From the NCBI RefSeq assembly GCF_907165215.1, contig NZ_CAJRAY010000026.1, positions 78,238-142,237 on the forward strand: a stretch of 64,000 nt of DNA. Direction: 5' to 3'. Under the pieces are notes generated by a model. It was given only the letters and a program-made list of their open reading frames with translations, did not search any database and was not told the origin of the DNA. The translations under genes and the position numbers were made by a program. How positions within the stretch are numbered: the first letter of the stretch is position 1; each line of letters starts with the position of its first letter. The DNA is from Thermobacillus xylanilyticus (GTDB lineage: Bacteria > Bacillota > Bacilli > Paenibacillales > Paenibacillaceae). This document shows, piece after piece, positions 32,286 through 41,350 of the stretch.

Positions 32286-33203
32286 TCATACGGAAGATTT
32301 TTCCTTATCATACCGGGCGTCGGGGGGCGCGTCAACGAACGCGCGCTGCCCGCCGAACCCGTGCACCCTGAGCCGCTCGACGAAGGCGGTGAACGCCTTG
32401 CTGACGAACCGATCCCGGCGGCGGATCAGCCGGGTCGTCATGTGCCGGTACGCCTCGGGGACGGGCACAACGCGCAGCGTCCCGTCTCCTTCCGGCAGCG
32501 CGGATACGGGCAGCAGCGTCGCCCCCAGGCCGGACCGCACGCAGCCCAGCATCGTCTCCAGCGTGGCGGTCTCGATCACTTGCGCCGGCCGCAAACCCTC
32601 GCTTTCCAGCCATGCCTCCGTCACCGCGCGGAACGGGCACCCTTGCGGGAACACCACCCATGTCGCCCGGGACAGATCCGGCTCTTCCCCGCCGCTCCGC
32701 GTCACCAGTCCGACGACGTCCCGAATCTCGTAATCGGAGACCAGCAGGGACGAACCGATCTCCCCCGTCACGAACGCTCCGTCCAATTCATAATTCAGCA
32801 CCTTCGCGCACAGATCCGGCGATGTTCCCGTCACCAGCGAGAGCGAGACGTGCGGATAGCGGGTCTGAAAATCGGACAGCACGTGCAGCAGCCCGGCGGA
32901 AGCGACCGTCTCGACGACGCCGATCGCAAGCGTTCCGCCCGGCTCTTCCGTCTCCCGCACCGCCTTGGCCGCATCCTCCGCAAGCTGCAGAATCTTTCGG
33001 GCGTACTCGCGGAACAGAGCCCCCCGCTCCGACAGCACGACGCCTTTCGGATGCCGGTGAAACAGCGGGACGCCCAGCTCCGACTCGAGCTTCCGCAGCC
33101 GGGTCGTCACATTCGACTGCACATAGTCCAGCTTCCGGGCGGCAGCGGATACGCTGCCTTCCTCGGCCACCGCCAGAAAAATTTTCAGGTCCGTCAGCTC
33201 CAT
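32286..33203 (-). CDS. LysR-family transcriptional regulator
   Basis: The 305-residue protein starts MELTDLKIFLAVAEEGSVSAAARKLDYVQSNVTTRLRKLESELGVPLFHR, a standard LysR head, with the effector domain following. It is closest to the YwqM/YofA-like group in appearance. It is divergent from the Old Yellow Enzyme gene, the usual arrangement for a LysR activator and its target. The ATG 33203 is preceded by GGTGAGGA. Confidence 0.92.
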   Translation of the reverse strand: MELTDLKIFLAVAEEGSVSAAARKLDYVQSNVTTRLRKLESELGVPLFHRHPKGVVLSERGALFREYARKILQLAEDAAKAVRETEEPGGTLAIGVVETVASAGLLHVLSDFQTRYPHVSLSLVTGTSPDLCAKVLNYELDGAFVTGEIGSSLLVSDYEIRDVVGLVTRSGGEEPDLSRATWVVFPQGCPFRAVTEAWLESEGLRPAQVIETATLETMLGCVRSGLGATLLPVSALPEGDGTLRVVPVPEAYRHMTTRLIRRRDRFVSKAFTAFVERLRVHGFGGQRAFVDAPPDARYDKEKSSV

Positions 33204-33259
33204 GGCTTCCTCACCGCTCATCTATCAAAATAATTGGTACCTTTATCTTTATTGATCAT

Positions 33260-33288
33260 TTTACGTTATGTAAATCCCGCATTACAAT
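33260..33288 (+). promoter_or_regulatory. Promoter and LysR-type repeat before the Old Yellow Enzyme gene
   Basis: TTTACG (33260-33265) and TACAAT (33283-33288) with 17-nt spacing form a promoter. TTTAC-N5-GTAAA (33260-33274) overlaps the -35 and is a possible site for the divergent LysR protein. Confidence 0.45.
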
Positions 33289-33331
33289 AACTCTCGCCAT
33301 CACCATTTCACTGCGGGAGGGAATGATCGAC

Positions 33332-34431
33332 ATGCAGTCTTATGCACATCTCTTTGCACCATACCGGCTCGGCCCGCTGTCCCTGCCGAACCGGATCGCG
33401 CTGGCGCCGATGACGCGCACGAGCGCGGAGCCGTCCGGCCTCGCGAATGACCGGATGGTCCGGTACTATACCCGGTTTGCCGAGGGCGGGTTCGGCCTGC
33501 TCATCACGGAGGGCGCGTATCCCGACCTGGCGCACAGCCAGGCGTACGAGAACCAGCCCGGCATCGCCGACGAGGAGCAGGCGGCTTCGTGGCGTCCGGT
33601 GGTCGAAGCGGTGCATCGCGCGGGCGGCCGGATCATCTGCCAGTTGATGCATGCCGGCGCGCTCGTGCAGTACAACCGGTTCGTCCGGGAGGCGATCGCG
33701 CCTTCGGCGGTGAAGCCGAAGGGCAGGCAGCTTGAGGAGCACGGCGGCAGCGGCGAGTTCGCCGTCCCCCGCGAAATGACGCGCGAAGAGATCGATGCCG
33801 TCATCAGCGGGTTCGCGGCGGCCGCGCGGAGAGCGAAGCAAGTCGGGTTCGACGGCGTCGAGGTGCATGCGGCGAACGGTTATCTGCTGGACCAGTTTCT
33901 GAGCGAAGGGATCAACTTGCGGACGGATGAATACGGCGGACCCGCCGCCAACCGCGTCCGCCTGACCGTGCAAGTGCTGGAAGCGATCCGGCATGCGGCG
34001 GACCGGACTTCGTCGTCGGCGTGCGCATTTCCCAGGGCAAGGTGAATGACTTCGACCACAAATGGCGGAACGGCCTCGAGGACGCCCGGATCATCTTCAC
34101 CGCACTCGCCGCGGCGAAGGCCGACTATATCCATACCACCGAGTACAAGGCGTTCCGCCCGGCCATTGGAGAAGACGGGCCGACACTCGCCGCGCTGGCC
34201 AAGACCTATGGCGGCCTGCCCGTCATCGCCAACGACAAGCTGGGCGAACCCGAACGGGCGGAGCGCCTGCTGGCGGACGGCGATGCCGACCTCGCGGCGA
34301 TCGGGACGAGCGCCCTCGTCAATCCGGATTGGCCGCGCAAGGTGAAAACGGGCCTTCCGCTCGCGCCGTTCGATCATGCCTTCCTGCACCCGATCGCCAC
34401 GATCCGGGACGAGGAGTGCGCGCTCCGATAA
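33332..34431 (+). pseudogene. NADH:flavin oxidoreductase (Old Yellow Enzyme family), single-base frameshift
   Basis: The first frame encodes LFAPYRLGPLSLPNRIALAPMTRTSA, RIICQLMHAGALVQ and DGVEVHAANGYLLDQFLSEGINLRTDEYGGP, canonical OYE motifs. Near 33998-34006 the frame breaks; the other frame continues with PDFVVGVRISQGKVNDFDHKW, YIHTTEYKAF and IANDKLGEPERAERLLADGDADLAAIGTSALVNPDW. Adding one base restores 366 codons, the normal family length. Either a real inactivating mutation or a sequence error. The start could also be ATG 33323. Divergent from a LysR regulator. Confidence 0.85.
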
Positions 34432-34436
34432 AGAAG

Positions 34437-34470
34437 ACGTCCCCCGGCCGCGCATTCGGCCGGGGGACGT
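34437..34470. terminator. Bidirectional terminator
   Basis: ACGTCCCCCGGCCG and CGGCCGGGGGACGT form a perfect 14-bp stem with a 6-nt loop between the convergent oxidoreductase and MBL genes. Confidence 0.75.
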
Positions 34471-34474
34471 TCTG

Positions 34475-35164
34475 TTAGGCCATATCCAGCTTCCCGCCGT
34501 GGTAGCAGTAATAATGAGCCGCGCGCAGTGCCGTCAGCTTCCCGAGCGATTGCTCCGCGCCGGACAGATCGAGACAGAACTGCGGATTGGCGATGGCGAG
34601 CCGTCCGTTCTCGTTCACCGCCGCATCGCCGGCAATCACGCTGTTCAATTCGGGAATATGCAGCGAGATATGTCCGGGCGTATGACCGGGCGTCGCGATG
34701 ACGCGGCACCGTCCGTCGAACAGCTCGTCGCCGTCGCGCACCGTTTCGTCAACGGGCACATGCTTCAGGCTCTCCAGCTGCCGGATGAACCAGCGGCCGA
34801 ACTCCTGCTGCTCCTCGGGCAGATGTTGCTGCATGTTCTCGGCCTGGATCAGCCGCTCCGACTTCCGCTCGCCGCTGATGGCCCCCGCTTCCCGCTCGCT
34901 GGCGATGATCCGGACCCCGGGGTATTTGGCTTTGAGGTCATGCAGTGCCCCGATGTGATCGATATCGTAATGCGTCATGATGACGTGGGTCAGATTCCGC
35001 GCGTCATAGCCGTGTCTTGCGATCTCCTGCTCGATGCGCGGCAGAAAGCCCGGATACCCGGCATCCACCAGCGCCAGCACATGATCCGCCGCGATCAGAC
35101 TCGGATAGATGACATCGGTTTGACCGTTCAATTCGAACGGCAAGCTCAGTTCGATGATGTTCAC
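34475..35164 (-). CDS. MBL-fold metal-dependent hydrolase
   Basis: The 229-residue protein has THYDIDHIGAL (HxxxDH; the first His of the usual HxHxDH is Tyr-shifted to H-Y-D-I-D-H), VIATPGHTPGHISLH and VIAGDAAV, typical of glyoxalase II/lactonase-like MBL hydrolases. The Tyr in place of the second His is seen in some subfamilies. GTG 35164 after AGAGGTGGGC is the likely start. It follows the multicopper oxidase gene by 10 nt and is co-transcribed with it. Confidence 0.82.
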   Translation of the reverse strand: MNIIELSLPFELNGQTDVIYPSLIAADHVLALVDAGYPGFLPRIEQEIARHGYDARNLTHVIMTHYDIDHIGALHDLKAKYPGVRIIASEREAGAISGERKSERLIQAENMQQHLPEEQQEFGRWFIRQLESLKHVPVDETVRDGDELFDGRCRVIATPGHTPGHISLHIPELNSVIAGDAAVNENGRLAIANPQFCLDLSGAEQSLGKLTALRAAHYYCYHGGKLDMA

Positions 35165-35174
35165 AAGCCCACCT

Positions 35175-37268
35175 CTATTCCGGATGATTCCCCGAAGCCT
35201 CGCCGACCGTATAAGGGGTCGTGACATTGGCGTACGTCAAATGCATCGACATCCCCCATGCCGCGTGGTCCAGGATATGGCAGTGGTCCATCCAGATGCC
35301 CGGATTGTCGGCGCGGAACGCCACCTCATACGTTTCGCCCGGATCCACGAGCAGCGTGTCGAGCACGAGCGGACTGCCTTTGTACGGCGTGCCGTTCCGG
35401 CTCAGGACGACCATATGGTGGCCGTGCAGATGCATGGGGTGATCCGAGAACGTCCGGTTGACGATGCGCGTTTTGACCAGATCCCCTTCCTCGACCACGA
35501 ACGTCGGCGTACGCGGGAACACTTCCCCGTTGATGGCCCAGAGCGTGTTCGAGTTTCCATTATAATGCCCCAGGTAGATCTGGTCGAGCACCGTCAGAAA
35601 CTCCCGGTCGAACGCGGCATTGCCGTCGATGGGCGCCGGGGCGTACGAGCCGTATGCCAGCGGGTCCAGGATCGGGCCTCCCGTCCGGATATCCGCCGCT
35701 TCTTGCCCGTCTTTGCTGAATATAATCGTGGTCTCGGGTTCCCGCCCGTCCAGCGTCAAGGCGACCGGATGGTCCGGCATCGTGAACGTCACGTCGTACC
35801 GCCCGCCGCCTCCGATCTTCAGCCGCATGCCGGTGACGGCTTCCGGTTCGTGGATGTCCCAGCCGTCGATCGCGGATACCCGGAAAGGCGTTCCGTGGAG
35901 CGAGAACAATTTCGTGTAGCTGGCGCTGTTGACGAGCCGGAGCCGCACTTCCGTGCCGGGCGGGATGATCCGCTGCCCGCCGGACGCCGGCCCGGGCAAA
36001 TGCAGTACCGTCCGCGTCCCGTCCGGCGTCTCCCAGTCGTGGGAGAAAATCGTGACATCCGCCGTCCCGCCGCCCGCTTCGGCGCCGTCCTTCGGCAGTA
36101 TGATGAAGGCGCCGAACAGCCCTTTCGCCACCTGGACCGAGGAAGCCTGATGGGAGTGGTACCAGTGGGTGCCCGTCTCGTTCACGACGAAGCGGTACGT
36201 ATGGGATTCACCGGGCATGACGGCGTTCTGGGTGAGGCCCGCCACCCCGTCTTCGGCGTTCGGCACATCGACGCCGTGCCAGTGCACCGTGACGCCAAGC
36301 TCAATGTCCTTGTTGATGAGCTCCACTTCGACCAGATCGCCTTCGCGGACCACGAGCTGCGGGCCCGGCACCTGGCCGTTGAACGTCCACGCTTCGACCG
36401 TGTGTCCCGAGGCAAGCTCGATCATTTGCTTCTGCGCGACGAGCGTGAACCGCGCGTCAGGCTCGCCGGTCCGCGGACCGGTCAGATCGGTGACGCTGAT
36501 CGCCGCGCTGCCGGCCGCGGACGCAACGGCATGGCGGGCATGATGATCATGATGCGCTGACGACACCGCTCCGGCAGGCACGGCACCTCCGCCATATTCG
36601 AACGTCTCGGGGTGGAGCATGGACATGGACGCGGGAAATTTGCTGCGCTCCATCGACCACAGGAACCATGCCATCAGCAGGACGACGGCCGACAGCGTGA
36701 ACGCGGCGCTGCGGATCGCCATCGCCAGATAGCCGCGCCCCCGGGCCTCGATGGTCCGGACGCGCCGCCGATGGTACAGCTGCAAGAGCGCCGCGGTTCC
36801 GGCCAGCATGGCCAGGTACATCGTCGATTCCCGCAGATCCGGGACGGAGGGGATATCGAACCATACCAGGTACAGCACGAGCAGCGTGCCGGCTGCCATC
36901 GTGTGCACGGCTGCCGCAACGTTCGCCGCGGCCTCCGGCGTCATCGCCTTGTCCCCTCTCAGCGCGGGCAGCGCGCGTGCGGCGACGAGCAGCGCCGGCA
37001 GCGCGAGGAGCGGCAGCATGACGACGACGCGGTCCATGACGAATGCCCAACCCAGCGCAAAATAAACCGCCGCCGTGACGGCACCCCACAGGATCACCAG
37101 CAGGATGCCCGCCCATGAACCGATGTGCGCCGCCCGTCTCCAGAGCGGATGAGGGGATGGCCGGAACACCGCATATTTCAACCCGTTCGCCGCGATTCCG
37201 GCCATGACCCCGACGATCGACAGTCCCATGAGCAGCAAAACTTCAAGCGCGGAAAAGGTTTCAAACAC
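35175..37268 (-). CDS. Membrane-anchored multicopper oxidase (copper-oxidase fused to multi-TM domain)
   Basis: The 697-residue protein begins with about six transmembrane segments (residues 1-215), then a His-rich linker (SAHHDHHARHAV, near 240), then a three-cupredoxin multicopper oxidase. All four copper motifs are present: TVHWHG, HWYHSHQ, HPMHLHGHH and HCHILDHAAWGM. Such enzymes oxidise Cu(I), other metals or phenols and reduce O2 to water outside the membrane. A role in copper tolerance is likely. The polytopic N-terminal anchor is unusual compared with secreted CotA/CueO-like enzymes. Confidence 0.9.
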   Translation of the reverse strand: MFETFSALEVLLLMGLSIVGVMAGIAANGLKYAVFRPSPHPLWRRAAHIGSWAGILLVILWGAVTAAVYFALGWAFVMDRVVVMLPLLALPALLVAARALPALRGDKAMTPEAAANVAAAVHTMAAGTLLVLYLVWFDIPSVPDLRESTMYLAMLAGTAALLQLYHRRRVRTIEARGRGYLAMAIRSAAFTLSAVVLLMAWFLWSMERSKFPASMSMLHPETFEYGGGAVPAGAVSSAHHDHHARHAVASAAGSAAISVTDLTGPRTGEPDARFTLVAQKQMIELASGHTVEAWTFNGQVPGPQLVVREGDLVEVELINKDIELGVTVHWHGVDVPNAEDGVAGLTQNAVMPGESHTYRFVVNETGTHWYHSHQASSVQVAKGLFGAFIILPKDGAEAGGGTADVTIFSHDWETPDGTRTVLHLPGPASGGQRIIPPGTEVRLRLVNSASYTKLFSLHGTPFRVSAIDGWDIHEPEAVTGMRLKIGGGGRYDVTFTMPDHPVALTLDGREPETTIIFSKDGQEAADIRTGGPILDPLAYGSYAPAPIDGNAAFDREFLTVLDQIYLGHYNGNSNTLWAINGEVFPRTPTFVVEEGDLVKTRIVNRTFSDHPMHLHGHHMVVLSRNGTPYKGSPLVLDTLLVDPGETYEVAFRADNPGIWMDHCHILDHAAWGMSMHLTYANVTTPYTVGEASGNHPE

Positions 37269-37303
37269 CGGACTGCCTCCTTAACGCCTCCTTCCGCCGC
37301 GCT

Positions 37304-38497
37304 TCACACCGGCACCTTGTCGTGCCAATCCACGCGGTAATCGTACAGCCAGGCGTTGGATTGACGGCTCGCCTGCTTCAGGAAGAACGGCAGCATCAGA
37401 TCGCGGAAAAAGACCTGCACCGGATTCGTCGCATGTTTGCGCTGGCCGATGGTTCTCGAATATTTGACGACCTTCTCCACCCGTTCCCGGCGCAGCAGTT
37501 CGAACTGCCGGAACGCAGCCTCCGGGCTGCGGTTGTCCCGGATGCAGCGGGCAAGTACCAGCGCGTCCTCCAGCGCCAGCGATGCGCCCTGCCCCGCGTT
37601 GGGCGAGGTCGCGTGAATCGCGTCGCCGATGAGCACGACCGGTCCCTTGTACCAGGAGGGAACGGACATCAGGTCGTAGATCGGATAGACGCCGATCTCG
37701 CTCTTCGTCGCCCGGATGATGTCCGGAACGGGATGAATCTCGTTGCGGTACAGGTCGTCAAGCACCCGGCGCCACTCCGCCTGCGGGATGGACTGCAATT
37801 CCTTGCGCGACGGTCTGCCCGGATAGTCGAGATTGCCGAACCAGTAGATTTCACCATCCCGCTTGACCAGGTAGCCGAAGAACGCCTTCTTCCCGAACAC
37901 CATGTGCTGGGCCGGCTCGTGCGGGATGTCGACGCCGCGCGCGAAGCCGCCGAAGCTGATCAAGCCCGTGTAATCCGGCTCCGGAGCGTCGGGCAGAATG
38001 AGCCGGCGCGTGCGCGAATGGATGCCGTCGCAGCCGACGAGCAGATCGCCTTCCGCGGACGTCCCGTCGTCGAAGAGGGCGGTCACCCGGTCGCCCGCGA
38101 TGTGCAGATTGGCCAGCCGCTTGCCGAATTCGATCGGGATGCCTTCCTGCTGCGCCGCTTCGCGCAGCACTTTGTGCAGGAAGCCCCGCTTGACCGTGAA
38201 CCCTTGCGGCTCGCCGGACGGGTCCTCGATCTTGCCCAGCCACTTGCCGCTGCCGCTGTGGAAGTTCATGGCGCGCAATTCGATGCCTTCTTCGCGGATG
38301 CGGCCTTCCACGCCCAGCTCGCGCAGGATGCGCAGACCGTTGCGCGCCACGTTCAGGAACAGGCCGGTGTAATCGTCATGGCCCGGCTGCGCCTCGTAGA
38401 TGTGAGGCTCGTACCCGGCCCGCTTCAGGAAGATGGCAACGGCCGGCCCGGCGATGCCGCAGCCGATGATGATCGCTTTCCTGTTTTCCATGGTCAT
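37304..38497 (-). CDS. FAD-dependent monooxygenase (PHBH class A type)
   Basis: The 397-residue protein has the three class A motifs: IIGCGIAGPAVAIFLKRAG (FAD, about 10-28), LLVGCDGIHSRTR (DG motif, about 150) and VLIGDAIHATSPNAGQGASLALEDA (GD motif, about 290-315). It resembles aromatic-ring hydroxylases and TetX-like drug-modifying monooxygenases; substrate not assignable. It is divergent from a MarR gene, with two identical palindromes between them, and so is probably induced by the MarR ligand. Confidence 0.88.
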   Translation of the reverse strand: MTMENRKAIIIGCGIAGPAVAIFLKRAGYEPHIYEAQPGHDDYTGLFLNVARNGLRILRELGVEGRIREEGIELRAMNFHSGSGKWLGKIEDPSGEPQGFTVKRGFLHKVLREAAQQEGIPIEFGKRLANLHIAGDRVTALFDDGTSAEGDLLVGCDGIHSRTRRLILPDAPEPDYTGLISFGGFARGVDIPHEPAQHMVFGKKAFFGYLVKRDGEIYWFGNLDYPGRPSRKELQSIPQAEWRRVLDDLYRNEIHPVPDIIRATKSEIGVYPIYDLMSVPSWYKGPVVLIGDAIHATSPNAGQGASLALEDALVLARCIRDNRSPEAAFRQFELLRRERVEKVVKYSRTIGQRKHATNPVQVFFRDLMLPFFLKQASRQSNAWLYDYRVDWHDKVPV

Positions 38498-38532
38498 GAT
38501 CTCCTCCTTGAGAATGCAGTCAACCCGGCATT

Positions 38533-38551
38533 TATCTTAATAATTAAGATA
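38533..38551. promoter_or_regulatory. MarR operator 1
   Basis: TATCTTAATAATTAAGATA is a perfect palindrome around a central A. It lies 36 nt upstream of the monooxygenase start. The same 19-mer recurs 63 nt away. Confidence 0.75.
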
Positions 38552-38595
38552 TTACGCCGCAGGTTGCCGGATTTGCATCCGGTGAAGGTTTGCTA

Positions 38596-38614
38596 TATCT
38601 TAATAATTAAGATA
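38596..38614. promoter_or_regulatory. MarR operator 2
   Basis: Second identical copy of the 19-nt palindrome, with centres 63 nt (six helical turns) from the first. It lies about 110 nt upstream of the MarR gene and can serve both divergent promoters. Confidence 0.75.
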
Positions 38615-38725
38615 TCTAACTCCATCTTACGCACAACGAGCGAATTGTCAATACCGGCCAGAGCCCGGTCTTGAATCTGGACTTCGGTCGGGGTACCATT
38701 GCCATGATCGGAGGATGGATCGTCC

Positions 38726-39196
38726 ATGAATCATCGCGAATTTGTTCCGCCGGAACTTTTCGAATCCCTGCTGGAAGCTTCCCGGCGGCTGTCGACCCAG
38801 ACCGTCTTCTTCCACCAGGCGGCGGCCAAATATCTGGGCCTCAACATCACCGACCACAAATGCCTGGACATTGTGCTCGGCATGGGCCGGGCGACGGCCG
38901 GACAGCTCGCCGAGCTCACGGGGCTGACGACCGGCGCCATCACCAGCGTGATCAACCGGCTGGAGAAAGCTGGCTTCGTCCGCCGGGCGAAGGACCCGAA
39001 CGACCTGCGCATCGTCTACGTCGAGCCGATCCCGGAAAATCTCCATCCGCTCGCGGGCGTCTTCGGCCCCCTCGGCGAAGAGATGGCCGAGCTGTTCTCC
39101 CGTTACAGCACGGACGAGCTCCGGCTCATCCTCGATTACATCGAACGCTCCATTCAGGTGCTTGCCCGGCAGGCGGAGCGGTTGAAGAGGGATTAA
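38726..39196 (+). CDS. MarR-family transcriptional regulator
   Basis: The 156-residue protein has a winged helix-turn-helix (ATAGQLAELTGLTTGAITSVINRLEKAGFVRRAKDPNDLRIVYVEPI, about 55-100) between dimerisation helices. It is divergent from the FAD monooxygenase gene and the shared region carries two identical palindromes, so it probably represses both. GGAGGATGG precedes the ATG. Confidence 0.92.
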   Translation: MNHREFVPPELFESLLEASRRLSTQTVFFHQAAAKYLGLNITDHKCLDIVLGMGRATAGQLAELTGLTTGAITSVINRLEKAGFVRRAKDPNDLRIVYVEPIPENLHPLAGVFGPLGEEMAELFSRYSTDELRLILDYIERSIQVLARQAERLKRD

Positions 39197-39460
39197 CTCC
39201 TTTCATTCGTCCGCATCCAGTCGTCAAAGTGCCGCTCAAGGAAGTCCACTTCCTTCCTGTAATGATCCAGATGGCCTTCCTCCACCATTTTCAAAAAGGC
39301 CGGGTCGCCGGCTGCGGCGCGGTCAGACAACAGGGCGCACAGAAAGCGAATCCGCGAGGGGAATGCGCGGTTGATGCAAATCCTTCCGTCGCATCGTGGA
39401 AATCTTTCATCAGCTTGGCCAGCTCCGCCGTCACCGAATCCGACCAGATATAGCTTTCGG
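39193..39460 (-). pseudogene. Degraded gene, frameshifted remnant
   Basis: One minus-strand frame gives WSDSVTAELAKLMKDFHDATEGFAS, another continues with LCALLSDRAAAGDPAFLKMVEEGHLDHYRKEVDFLERHFDDWMRTNERS. Together they look like the helical C-terminal part of a soluble protein, perhaps an effector domain of a regulator, interrupted by an indel near 39350-39390. No start or N-terminal part is visible. The rest of this 381-nt stretch holds only a terminator hairpin. Confidence 0.4.
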
Positions 39461-39526
39461 CTTCGGATGACACTCCAAAAATATCCGGACAAGACGCGCC
39501 GCATCTGATGTCGCCGGCCAAAACTG

Positions 39527-39567
39527 AAAGCAGCGGAAGACCTGTTGAGGCTCCTCCGCCGCTTTTT
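39527..39567. terminator. Terminator hairpin 3' of the VOC gene
   Basis: AAAGC-A-GCGGA pairs with TCCGC-C-GCTTT, followed by TTTTAAA on the plus strand; on the minus strand the stem is followed by CAGTTTTGG. Confidence 0.55.
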
Positions 39568-39577
39568 AAATCGAACC

Positions 39578-39955
39578 TTACTTTCTCTCCATCACGGCAA
39601 AATAGTTCTCTTCCTCATCCGCGAAATTGAATACCTTGCCGCCGGGAATCTCCACGAGATCTCCGACCTTGACGTTCTTGCCTTTCAAGTCATTGTACAG
39701 TTGTTCCGCATTGTCCGTATAGAACATCAGGGACGGCGTACTGAGATTCAGTTCGGGATGCATTTTGGCGACGAACGCTTTGTTCTGCAGCACGATGGTC
39801 GTGTCCGCGCCCGGCGGGGCGATTTCAATCCACCGCATGCCCTCGCCGTTGTCCTCTTCCGCTTTGACCTTGAACCCCAGTTTCTCTGTCCAGAAAGCCT
39901 TCGACTGATCCTGATTGTTGACGTACAACATGACTTGACCGAGTTTTTGTATCAT
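39578..39955 (-). CDS. VOC-family (glyoxalase/bleomycin-resistance fold) protein
   Basis: The 125-residue protein has the paired beta-alpha-beta-beta-beta modules of the VOC superfamily (QVMLYVNNQDQSKAFWTEKLGFKV; LMFYTDNAEQLYNDLKGKNVKVGD; FNFADEEENYFAVME). Usual metal ligands are His/Glu; only Glu at the end and Gln at the start are evident. Substrate unknown. GGAGCG precedes the ATG. It lies 44 nt downstream of the DoxX gene on the same strand. Confidence 0.85.
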   Translation of the reverse strand: MIQKLGQVMLYVNNQDQSKAFWTEKLGFKVKAEEDNGEGMRWIEIAPPGADTTIVLQNKAFVAKMHPELNLSTPSLMFYTDNAEQLYNDLKGKNVKVGDLVEIPGGKVFNFADEEENYFAVMERK

Positions 39956-39999
39956 GGTTTATCGCTCCTTTATTTAATTAAAAATGTAATCCGCCGATG

Positions 40000-40401
40000 T
40001 CATTGCCGCGAGAGTCCGGCGCTCCTTCGCGAGTGATTCGACACATATCGGTTTCCCAGGAACACCAGGGCGGTGAGAAGCATTACGATAAACGGCGAGA
40101 CAGCCTCGGCGTACAGGCCTGCGATCAGACTCGACCCGACCGCCCCCAGCAGAATGATGAAAATGACACCGAGAGAAGCGTAGCCGATCGCGGCTCTCCA
40201 CAACCCGACAATCAAGCCGATTGCCGCAAGCAATTCGAAAAACCCGATTGCATAAATAAACCCGACGCTGTAACCGATCGATTGAAGCGGATCGGTATAG
40301 ATTTCCCTGATCGTCTCCGCGCTGGACGACAGCTTGAAGAAGCCGGCGAACCCCATGAGCGGAACAAGCACGATGTGCAGAATGCGGACTGCCCATTTCA
40401 T
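40000..40401 (-). CDS. DoxX-like membrane protein
   Basis: The 133-residue protein has four transmembrane segments (ILHIVLVPLMGFAGFFKL, YAIGFFELLAAIGLIVGL, YASLGVIFIILLGAVGSSL, FIVMLLTALVFLGNRY) and the GFxKL / ExxxAxGLI features of DoxX/DUF6855-type proteins. Such proteins are linked to redox or detoxification systems but their reaction is not settled. AGGAGGTGAGG precedes the ATG. Confidence 0.83.
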   Translation of the reverse strand: MKWAVRILHIVLVPLMGFAGFFKLSSSAETIREIYTDPLQSIGYSVGFIYAIGFFELLAAIGLIVGLWRAAIGYASLGVIFIILLGAVGSSLIAGLYAEAVSPFIVMLLTALVFLGNRYVSNHSRRSAGLSRQ

Positions 40402-40688
40402 GGTTCCTCACCTCCTTTATACTGGAGCCGTTCACCTGTATTGACGAACACCGACCGGGCAATTCATCGGCGGTGTCCCAAATTTCCGATGCGCCTGCTA
40501 TTTTTTCTTCACATTGCGCCATCCCGGTATGCTCCCACCCTTCATCTCCACCACATTCGGCCGGTGCGGCGGCAGAGCGCCTTGCATAATTCCGCCGGTC
40601 ATCAGGTATGTTATTTTATACCAGCTTTCAAGAAACTGCCTTCTTCTCAAGCATGGCGGGATATCACATTCGGAGGGAGAGAAATACA

Positions 40689-41246
40689 ATGTCCAACGAC
40701 AAACTGCACATCGGCATCATCCTGGGCAGCACGCGGGAAGGCCGGGTCAGCCCGCAGGTGGGCGAATGGGTCAAAGGCATCGCCGACATGCGCGGCGACG
40801 CACAGTATGAGATTGTGGATATCGCCGACTACAATCTGCCCTTTCTCGGCACGACGGACGATGCGGATCCCGCCGTTTCCAGATGGAACGAGAAGCTGTT
40901 CAGCCTCGACGGGTTTGTCTTCATCGTGCAGGAATACAACCACAGCATCACGGGGGCGCTGAAAAACGCGCTCGACCTTGCCCGCGAGGCGTGGAACAAC
41001 AAGGCGGCGGGCATCGTCAGCTACGGCTCCACGGGCGGCGCGCGCGCGGCGGAGCATCTGCGGGGCATACTGGGCGAATTGATGATCGCGGACGTCCGGA
41101 CGCATCCGACGCTGTCCCTGTTCACCGACTTCGAAAACATGACCGTCTTCAAGCCGGCCGAGCGGCACCGGCAGACCGTGAACGAAATGCTGAATCAGCT
41201 GATCGCCTGGAGCGCGGCGTTAAAGCCGCTGAGAGCGAAGCAATAA
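40689..41246 (+). CDS. NAD(P)H-dependent FMN reductase
   Basis: The 185-residue flavodoxin-like protein has GIILGSTREGRVSPQVGEWV (FMN phosphate loop, about 8-27), FVFIVQEYNHSITGALKNALD (conserved P/EYN.S motif) and YGSTGGARAAEHLRGIL. Members reduce FMN, quinones, azo dyes or chromate with NAD(P)H. GGAGGGAGAG precedes the ATG. It is monocistronic and divergent from DoxX. Confidence 0.9.
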   Translation: MSNDKLHIGIILGSTREGRVSPQVGEWVKGIADMRGDAQYEIVDIADYNLPFLGTTDDADPAVSRWNEKLFSLDGFVFIVQEYNHSITGALKNALDLAREAWNNKAAGIVSYGSTGGARAAEHLRGILGELMIADVRTHPTLSLFTDFENMTVFKPAERHRQTVNEMLNQLIAWSAALKPLRAKQ

Positions 41247-41350
41247 ACAGTCGCCGTCGAGCAAAGCCCTGTACGGATGTGCAGGGCTTCTCGTCTTGTC
41301 TTGGGGGGATGCGAACGGGTAAGATCCTTTATAAGAGGAGGCTGGAGCGG

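Noticed and set aside
35154-36560. Plus-strand ORF of 468 codons opposite the multicopper oxidase
   Set aside because: Shadow frame with Arg/Val/His-rich composition; the minus strand has all copper motifs.
37304-38497. Assignment of the FAD monooxygenase as a tetracycline-inactivating Tet(X)
   Set aside because: Only general class A flavoprotein motifs are visible; substrate-site residues cannot be compared without an alignment.
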